A stretch of DNA of 64,000 nucleotides from Saccharum officinarum (lineage: Eukaryota; Streptophyta; Magnoliopsida; Poales; Poaceae), in NCBI GenBank assembly GCA_020631735.1, contig CM036170.1:70819737-70883736 (forward strand). Reading direction: 5' to 3'. Under the pieces are notes generated by a model, which was given only the letters and a program-made list of their open reading frames with translations, did not search any database and was not told the origin of the DNA. A program made the position numbers and the translations under genes. This document shows positions 56,529 to 64,000 of this stretch, in pieces (positions within the stretch are counted from its first letter, which is position 1; each line of letters starts with the position of its first letter).

Positions 56529-59080
56529 TTTAATGCCTTCTTCCCAGCAATGGATGAAAAACAGGCACCTCCAATGATCTTTATGTCGATACCACTCTTC
56601 CTGACGTCTCTCTTCTTGTTGTTATTGATATCGGTCCCTATGCTGACGCCAACCCTCCTGCTGCCTTCGATGGGTAATCACAATGCCAGGTTGAGGAGGT
56701 TTTTTTGGAACTACCACTTTCTCCTAGCAGACCCTTGCTTTTTGCGTCATCGGTAGTTGTTCGATGCTAGGGATCCACTGATATGTTTTTCTCAGCAGCC
56801 TTTGATGTCAATACCTTGGTCTTACCCTTGACATCTAACATATTTGCTGGAAAAGGGTGCTGATCAATTTTCATCGGCTTCTGGGTCATGGAGTTGCCAA
56901 ACTTAATTCTCCCAGATTCAATAGCCGATTGCAACTGCTACCTGAACACCTTGCACTCATTTATAATGTGTGAAGTTGCATTGTGCCATTTGCAGTACAG
57001 GATCTTCTTCAGTTCTTCTACTGATGGAATCACATGATTAGGTGACAACTTAATTTGACCTTCTTGAAGCAAAAGATCAAATATCTTGTCAGCTTTGGTG
57101 ATGCCAAAGGTAAATTTCTCTGGCTCTTTCTAACCAAAAGGACAAGATATCGACCTTTTATTCTTAACCCACTCAGCTAAGCCAATAACTGGTTCTTCAT
57201 CAGAATCAGAATCTTCTACCTCATCAACAAATGATACTTTTTTGCTCCAATTCTTTTTAGGCTCAAAAACCCTAGTGTCTTGATCAGAGATCCTTTGTAC
57301 AAGATGACTCAAGCTTTCAAACTCCTAAGAAGCATACCTGTCCTTGAGATGTGGCAATAACCCTTGAAAAGTCAGATCGGCAAGCTGCCGATCATCCAAC
57401 ACCAGGCTGTAGCACTTATTCTTTACATCTCGTAGCCTCTGCACAAGGCTTTCTACCGATTCATCATTACGTTGCCTCAATTTTACTAAATCGGTAAGCT
57501 TCTTTTCATGGATTCCAGCAAAGAAATACTTATGAAATTGTTTTTCTAGATCAACCCAAGTAATAATAGAATTTGGTGGCAATGATATAAACCACGTGAA
57601 TGCTGATCCAGATAAAGATGATGAAAATAATCGAACTCTTAATTCATCTCTGCTAGCTGCCTCTCCACATTGAATAATGAAGCGATTGACGTGTTCCATC
57701 GTTGATGTATCATCTTGTCCAGAAAATTTGATGAAATCTGGTACCTTGTACTGATTTGGGAGAGGAATTAAATCATATGCTAGAGGGTATGGAGTCTGAT
57801 AAGAATAAGTATTAACTTTGGGTTTTATCCCAAACTGATCTCTCATGATTTCTGCTATCTTATCGGCCCAAAAAACATCAGCCTCCTGCTGACGAACTGA
57901 CTAAATTTCTACAGGAGGTGCCTACTGATATCCCTCCATGTATCTTTGTGGCACACGATCTTCAGCAATCGGCATATTTGCCACCACTTGTGGCCCACTA
58001 ACCTGCTAGAAAGGATTCATTGGCTGAGCTGCCGATGCCTGATTCTGAAAACCAGCTTGCATATGATCTTGCTGAATTTCTGCAACTTGCTGATTCTGCT
58101 GAATTGCATGCTAAAAGGTAACTGTCCTATCCAACCATTATTAGAATTCATCGGTACAAAGCTTGTCGATGGCTGGTAACTTGCTAAAATTGTTGGATAA
58201 CAATTAGCATAACCGGCTTGAGGCATGAATTGCATCCCAAGTTGACTCATAGCAGGGGCCTTCTGCTGCATCGGCAGTAGGCTTGCCAATGGACTTGTAT
58301 TGGGTGCTTAAAACGAAGGCATCTGGAAACCTCCTGAAGTTAATTGCACAGTAGTTGATGTGGCATATTGAGGTACCTGATTCATCGGTGAAATAGCTGA
58401 TGATACAGGAGCTTTTCCTGCTGCGTCAAACACTTGAGGTAAACCGGAGTTGAAGGCAGACAACTCTGGAGGCATACCATATCCCCACCAATTAGCAGGA
58501 ATCTGGCTATTTTGAGACACAGGCCCTGACATAGCTGATGCCGATAGATCTGTATTGAGCTAAACTCGCCCTCCTAAAAGTACTGGATCTGATCTTATCA
58601 GTGTAGATTGAATATTAGGCAAACCTACCGAGACTGGAGGAGAAGTAACTTCTGTACCCACAACGACTGAAGGAGCCGATGGAACATTGACCGATGCTGG
58701 TTCTGGTTGATGATAAGCTGGCCCAACGTAATGTGGTGGCACTTGTCCCTCTTTAAAAGTTCAAACCACAGCATTGTGAACAGTATTGGACAACACATTG
58801 GAGTGGTTAATCAAAACATGATTTACTGTAGAATTAACCATCTCTTGAAGTTTACCAGGATTAGAGTCAAAGGTAACCTACCGAGGCAACGACAGATCTT
58901 GCTTCTATATGACTTCTCCGCTCCTGTTCAAGCTGAATGATTTCAGGCAAAGCTACCTGTAATCCTTTATAGCCTTTTCCATAGCCTGCTTTTGATCTTC
59001 CTTAAGATCTTCTTCCGATATCACGATGACGTTCCCTGAATCTATCTCAGGATTGAACATATTGATCGTGTTGATTCGTC
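56529..59080 (-). pseudogene. gag: Gypsy D gag, broken
   Basis: The core gag domain is at 57325-57846 (IKFSGQDDTSTMEHVNRFI, FTWFISLPPNSI, QFHKYFFAG, LVQRLRDVKNKC), matching the Retrotrans_gag family. Upstream open pieces at 58017-58742 are Pro/Gln-rich and lie in a different frame, so at least one frameshift separates them near 57850-58016. Several in-frame stops follow downstream (for example at 57322 and 57130). Full-length Gag cannot be made from this copy. Confidence 0.8.
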
Positions 59081-59102
59081 CCACCGGGCGTGCCAAAAGA
59101 TG
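59079..59102 (-). other. Primer-binding region of element D
   Basis: The minus strand directly after the 5' LTR reads CATCTTTTGGCACGCCCGG, followed by TGGGAC. TGGCACGCC... is the usual style of Tat-lineage primer sites; I do not assign the tRNA. Confidence 0.6.
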
Positions 59103-59894
59103 TGTTGATGCAAAAGTGGATCTGCAAACACAAAAGGGCTAATACCCAATCTGATATCCAAAGCGTGCCAGTCGATTTGACCTGTTAATCGATAAGGATG
59201 ATAACTCGAGTACTTTGGTCCTAACAACAGCGATACGCCCGGAAGCCACGGCCAAGAGGTACTCACAGGAACTCGAGGATCGTCGAAGGTCGCACTGAAA
59301 CGATGCAGCTCGTCGAATCGATGAGAACTCGTAAAAAGAAATATATGCAAATTGACAAAGTCGCCGAAAAGTAAGTAGATGCAAATAGGAGTAAAATTGG
59401 TTTGATATTTGATTGATATATTTTTTACATTGTCCCTCAGTCTATATTTATACCCTGATCTAAAGAAACATAACCAGACATGACTAGGACACTGAGTCCA
59501 TATCTAAGGAAAAACATGACTCTTACATGAATCATACTCTAACAAATATAGAAAAGGAAAACAACACCTATCTACTTCCTTGTACGCCTTAATTACAATG
59601 AAATTTCCATCGGTCTCCTCTCCATCGGCATGCTTTCCGTCATCACAAGCTTCATCGACAGTAGTCTTCAGATCTTCCTTCATCAGCATCGGCAATAACA
59701 TCTCTGATCTTGTCAGCAACGCCTCTGAGTCTAAGTCAAACGACAACCTTTCCATCGGTTACCACCATTCATCGGCAACAATCCTCATAAGATGATCTTC
59801 ATCGGCACCCTTCTACCTGCGTAATACAATAACTTTCCTTCTATCGATTAGCCCACTCTGATTATTTTGACACGTGCCAAAAATGGTGTCAACA
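59103..59894 (-). repeat. 5' LTR of element D (792 bp)
   Basis: This is the right LTR copy, next to the primer-binding region and ending at the target duplication CCTCC (59895-59899). It has the same length as the left copy and about 95-96% identity by eye, with two compensating one-base indels. Confidence 0.95.
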
Positions 59895-59899
59895 CCTCC

Positions 59900-61420
59900 C
59901 AAGCAAATGGCGCCCTCCAGATGTGTTTTTCTATCAATTTTGCAACCGGCATAATCCGAGTCGGAATAGCCAACTAGTTGGAATCTAGCTCCTTTGGGAT
60001 ACCAAAGACCAATGCTTGGGGTGTGCTTAAGATATCTTAGGATTCTTTTCACGGCACTTAGGTGAGGTTCTTTAGGACACGCTTGAAAGCGAGCACACAT
60101 GCACACACTAAACATGATATCGGGCCTAGATGCGGTAAGGTGCAATAAGCTACCAATCATAGAACGATAGAGAGTTTGATCAACCGGTTTACCTCCCTCA
60201 TCTAGGTCGAGATGTCCATTAGATGACATTAGGGTCTTGATTGGCTTACAATCCTCCATCTTGAATCTCTTGAGAAGATCCTTAGTATACTTTTCTTGAG
60301 AGATAAAAATCCCTTCTTTCATTTGCTTCACTTGAAAACCAATGAAGAATGTAAGTTCACCAATCATGGACATCTCGAACTCCTTCGACATCAATTCACC
60401 AAATTCTTTGCAATAATCTTCATTTGTTGATCCAAAGATAATATCATCAACATAGACTTGACAAATGAAGATCTCCCCATTAAGCTTCTTGGTGAATAGT
60501 GTGGTGTCAAACTTCCTAATTGTGAAGCCCTTCTCAATGAGGAAGTCCCAAAGGCACTCATATCATGCTCTAGGGGCTTGCTTGAGCCCATATAGCACCT
60601 TGGACAACCTATAAACATCATTAGGATATCTAGGGTCTTCAAACCTGGGAGGTTGATCAACATATACTAGTTTATTTATGAAGCCATTTAAAAATGCACT
60701 TTTCACATCCATTTGATATAATTTCATTTCATGATGCGATGCATATGCAAGAAGGATATGGATGGCTTCAAGTCTTGCAACGGGTGCAAAGGTCTCTCCA
60801 AAATCAAGGCCTTCAACTTGAGAGAACCCCTTTGCAACTAGTCTTGTCTTGTTCCTCACAACTATACCTTGGTTATCTTGCTTGTTGCGGAACACCCACT
60901 TGGTTCCAATGACTCTTGCACCTTTTGGATGCTCCTCAAGTGTCCAAACTTGATTGCGGGTGAAGTTGTTCAATTCTTCGTGTATTGCATTCGCCCAATC
61001 CAGATCTTGAAGAGCTTCTTCTACATTCTTAGGTTCAAGACAAGAGACAAAAGAGTGATGTTTAATAAAAGAAGCAAGCTTTTGAGATCGAGTCATTACA
61101 CCCTTTGTAGGACTTCCTATGATGATATCTTGTGGATGTGCTTGAAATAGAGGTGAGTGTCTTCTATCAACCACTTGAGGAGGGGGTTAGGGAGCATCGA
61201 TATCTTGAGCTTATGCCTTGACTTGTTCATGAGAGACATGAGTGTCTTCATTTTTAACTCTCTTATTCTTGTCATCATCTTGAGGCACATATGATGAAGA
61301 TGGTGGATTGACCATTTGTGCATCGTCTTCATCATCTTTAGGCTTGATGTCTCCCACCGGCATGTTCTTCATTGCCTCCCTTAATGGTTCATCACCTACA
61401 TCATCACAATTCTCAATTGC
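59900..61420 (-). pseudogene. Sirevirus C pol: reverse transcriptase and RNase H start
   Basis: RT motifs are TKWVFRNKQD, KTRLVAKGFSQVEGLDF, MDVKSAFLNGFI, VLYGLKQAPRA, the catalytic VYVDDI and FFIGFQVKQ. RNase H begins GYSDSDYAGCKIDRK and is cut at 59900 by element D, continuing at 47148. A stop replaces the Trp after QAPRA (TGG to TGA, about 60564). The hinge between integrase and RT (61175-61420) has further breaks. The order and strand match the Sirevirus Copia plan. Confidence 0.9.
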
Positions 61421-61423
61421 TCC

Positions 61424-62721
61424 TTAGGAGCCGTTAGATTCCTCAAATTCTGCATCATATGTTTCTTCAACCAAACCGGTGGCATGGTTAAATACTCTAT
61501 ATGCTTTGGACTTTGATGAGTAGCCAACAAGAAAACCAATATCACAACATCTTTGAAACTTCCCTAGGTGTTGCCGCTTCTTGTAGATGTAGCATTTGCA
61601 ACCAAACACCTAAAAAATGAGACGTCCAGCTTCTTCCTATTTAGCAACTCATAGGGGGTCTTGCCAAGAAACTTTTGTAGGAAGAGGCGATTTGATGCAT
61701 AGCATGCGGTGTTGATTGCCTTGGCCCACAATTTTTCTAATGTGTTGTACTCATCTAGCATTGTTCTTGCAAGGGTAATCAATGTCCGATTCTTTCTCTC
61801 AACTACACCATTTTGTTGAGGAGTGTAGGTTGATGAAACTTCATGCGTGATTCCAATCTCATCATAATAAGCTTCAATGTTTGTGTTGTCAAACTCTTTG
61901 CCATTGTCACTTCTTATCTTTTTTATCTTGACTTCAAATTTATTTTGAGCTCTCTTTGCAAACTTCTTGAAGCAATTTGCCACTTTGGATTTGTCATGAA
62001 GAAAGAAAGTCCAAGTGTATCTTGAGTAGTCATCCATAATCACAAGACAATAAAGATTTTCACCCAAGCTCTTGTAAGTTGTAGGACTAAACAAATCCAT
62101 GTGTAGAAGCTCTAACACTCTTGATGTTGACATGTAAGCTTTTGTTGGATGAGTATTTGCAACTTGTTTACCGGCTTGACATGCACTACAAGGTTTGTCC
62201 TTCTCAAACTTGACATCTTTCAAGCCTCTCACTAACTCTTTCTTCAATAATTTGTTGAGAGTGTTCATTTCAACATGAGCAAGCCTCCTATGCCAAAGCC
62301 ACCCAAGTGAAGTTTTGGTGAACAAGCATGTCATCAAATTTGCATCTTCAGAGGTGAAATCAATAAGATAGAGATTGTTGTATCTAAAGCCTTTGAAAAT
62401 CATTTGCTTGTCATCTATCTTTGAAACTACTACTTTATTTGGTGTGAATAAGCATTGATATCCAAGGTCACAAAGTTGTCCAATGAATAGTAGGTTGAAA
62501 CTCAAGGAAGCAACATAGAGCACATTTGAAAGAGAGTGATCATTTGATACTGCAATCTTGCCTATACCCTTGACTTTGCTCTTTGAATTGTCCCCAAATG
62601 TGATCTTCTCTTGACATTCTCCATTTTCTTCAAGTGAGGTGAACATACGAGGGTCACCGGTCATATGTTGAGTGCAACCACTATCAATAACCCAATGAGA
62701 TCCACCGGTGTTGTAGTTCAC
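61424..62721 (-). pseudogene. Sirevirus C pol: protease motif, GAG-pre-integrase, integrase
   Basis: It opens with SHWVIDSGCTQHMTGDPRMF (protease-type DSG motif). GAG-pre-integrase (WHRRLAHVEMN, CSACQAGKQ) follows, then the integrase core with HMDLFSPT, IRSDNGKEFDN and YTPQQNGVVERKNRT, so the DDE triad is kept. The frame breaks near 61600 and continues in another frame as MFGCKCYIYKKRQHLGKF, the usual integrase end. Gag ends just upstream in a different frame. Confidence 0.9.
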
Positions 62722-62735
62722 CTACACACAAGACA

Positions 62736-63605
62736 TCAAGCTTTTTGTTTCGGGACCCAAACTTGAGAGGGGCCCTTGACTTTCTCAACTAGTGACTTGA
62801 CAACCCAAATTTTCTTAGGCCTATTCTTGTTTGGGGGACCCAAGAACATGACTTTCATCTTTCCACTAGAATCTTTTCTAAGCATGTAGTAAGCATTGAA
62901 AGCAAAGGGTCTAGCATGCTTGGGCAAGGGTTGTGGTGGTGGAGTTTTACACTCATGAGCAAAGTGGCCCTCTTGTCCACACTCAACATATCTCTTTGGC
63001 TTGGGCTTTGATTTGCTTTGTTGTTGTTGAGCTTTAGCCTTCTTCTCTTGATTTGCCAAGTAACCAATGCCACTTCTATCCATCTTCATGACGGTGTTCA
63101 TGAGTAGCTCACTTTGCAAGTATTGACTTCTTGTGAACTTGCTTAAGCCGGTCTTGAGATGCTCTTTCTCTTGTTTGAGCTTTTTATTCTTCTCAATGAG
63201 TGACTCATGTGATGTTTGCTTTTCAAGAGCCATCAACCCTTTTAGCTTCTTGTTCTCATCTCTAAGCATTTCATTTTCACTCTTGAGCTTGACATAATCA
63301 TCATAATTGTCGGACTCAACCACTTTCTTGCCTTTGCCACTAGAGCCTTGCTCAATGCTTTCAATAATCAAGTCATCACATGATGTGGCTATATCAATCT
63401 TAACAACTTGGTTAGTAGCATCATGTGTCTCAAGAGAAAGCTCATTAGCAACAACAAGACTATCATAATTAATTTTTAATGAAGTATATTTGTATTTTAG
63501 CAAGCTATGCCTAGTGTTGAGCTCATCATGCTTCTTCTCAAGTTTATCATGTTCATCTCTAAGCTCTTTGTTGAAAGTTTTGAGCTCCTTGAGAGTAGAA
63601 GTCAT
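62736..63605 (-). pseudogene. gag: Sirevirus C gag, C-terminal part only (289 aa)
   Basis: A long coiled coil (residues 1 to about 160) is followed by a zinc knuckle around residue 205 in which the first Cys is Tyr (YVECGQEGHFAHEC). The end WVVKSLVEKVKGPSQVWVPK parallels the end of gag A. The N-terminal UBN2 domain, the first zinc knuckle seen in gag A, and the primer-binding site are all missing: the sequence upstream is LTR. So an internal deletion has joined LTR leader to the middle of gag. Confidence 0.85.
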
Positions 63606-63624
63606 AATTGCACACTTGCTACTC

Positions 63625-64000
63625 CCTAGACACTAATGAGGGATTTCAAACTTGGATTCTCAAATCACAATCCTCACTAGAGCTCTTGCACTTTCTTACA
63701 CTTGAAAGGTGTTTCTCAGCTGAACAAATGAGCAAGAGACCTCAAATAGAGGTGTAGGGGATGCATTTATACTCCCCACAGTCAATTCCAACCGTTATGT
63801 GCCAACTCAGCAAATTACGTATTGACCGGACACGCCGGTCGACGTGACCGGACGTGTCCGGTCGGTAGCAATGGTCGAATTTGAAACAAACTGCGCTGAG
63901 TGACCGGACGCACAGCGAGTCCGATCAGGACTGACCGGACGCGTCCGGTCATGCAAGAACCTTACTGTACTTTGATCGGACGCTCGGTCAAGTCCAATCG
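63625..64000 (-). mobile_element. 5' LTR fragment of Sirevirus C (runs off window)
   Basis: The minus strand holds a TATA box (plus ATTTATA, 63765-63771) and a leader matching LTR B (AGGTCTCTTGCTCATTTGTT, CAGCTGAGAAACACCTTT). The palindromic CCGGACG array (63823 onward) lies upstream. The LTR's 3' end and the primer-binding site are absent; leader sequence passes straight into gag at 63605. Confidence 0.85.
63823..64000. repeat. CG-rich palindromic repeat array in LTR C fragment
   Basis: At least seven degenerate GACCGGACGCGTCCGGTC-type units continue beyond the window. The nearest unit starts 52 bp upstream of the TATA box. Confidence 0.85.

Larger units (their letters stand above)
47149..59894 (-). 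mobile_element. Complete Ty3/Gypsy element D (Tat-like, 12.7 kb) with antisense gene
   Basis: Two 792 bp LTRs (47149-47940 and 59103-59894) begin TGTTGATGC and end GTGTCAACA in plus reading. The target duplication CCTCC is at 47144-47148 and 59895-59899. Minus-strand order is 5' LTR (right), primer-binding site, broken gag, protease, pol, a converging opposite-strand gene, polypurine tract (AGGGGGCATG on minus, 47941-47950) and 3' LTR (left). A second RNase H domain after the RT-linked one, and extra coding sequence between pol and the 3' LTR, point to the Tat lineage. By eye the LTRs differ at about 35 sites (4-5%), mostly transitions, implying an insertion of roughly one to two million years at common grass rates. 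It lies inside Sirevirus C. Confidence 0.95.

Overview
The window is plant nuclear DNA from a grass, most likely an Andropogoneae species (sorghum, sugarcane, Miscanthus or maize relatives). The support is a GC-rich class I cinnamate 4-hydroxylase gene of grass type, introns full of Stowaway and Tourist-like MITEs, and large nested LTR retrotransposons, including Sireviruses and a Ty3/Gypsy element with Tat-lineage features. A run of exactly 100 N (42056-42155) is a scaffold gap. The species call is an inference.

Layout. 1-5467: the 5' part of a minus-strand Sirevirus-like Copia element (A), consisting of a 2.2 kb LTR, primer-binding site, gag and the start of the integrase. It is inserted into an older plus-strand Copia element (E, 5468-8842), of which a broken pol and a 221 bp 3' LTR remain. 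8843-15090: gene-poor sequence with MITEs. 15177-18472: C4H (CYP73A) with AC/L-box promoter elements, three exons and two MITEs in intron 2. 19180-22860: a degenerate short-repeat tract and a probable solo or truncated Gypsy LTR. 24724-34988: a 21-exon SCY1-like pseudokinase gene (SCYL1/CTEXP type) that splices in silico to an intact 824-codon frame. 36050-37972 (minus): an intronless PPR-DYW gene resembling MEF10. 38884-40346 (minus): an EDR4-like zinc-ribbon gene with one frameshift in its C-terminal zinc-ribbon domain.

42156-64000 is a nested retrotransposon stack. Sirevirus C (minus, 46452-47148 plus 59900-64000) is split by a complete Gypsy element D (47149-59894, 792 bp LTRs, 5 bp duplication CCTCC). 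It is also interrupted on its left by Sirevirus B (plus; envelope-like ORF and 3' LTR, 42156-46451). Element D carries, between pol and its 3' LTR and on the opposite strand, a separate gene with its own TATA box, five introns, a plant-mobile-domain-like region and a coiled-coil tail. An 8-bp-TSD hAT-type MITE has landed in that gene's leader.

The host genes are independent single genes (lignin/phenylpropanoid synthesis, tRNA export/trafficking, organelle RNA editing, immunity signalling); nothing suggests an operon or cluster. The most unusual signals are the antisense spliced gene in element D, the strong over-representation of CCGAT/ATCGG throughout D, and CG-rich palindrome arrays set 52-55 bp upstream of the TATA box in three separate Sirevirus LTRs.
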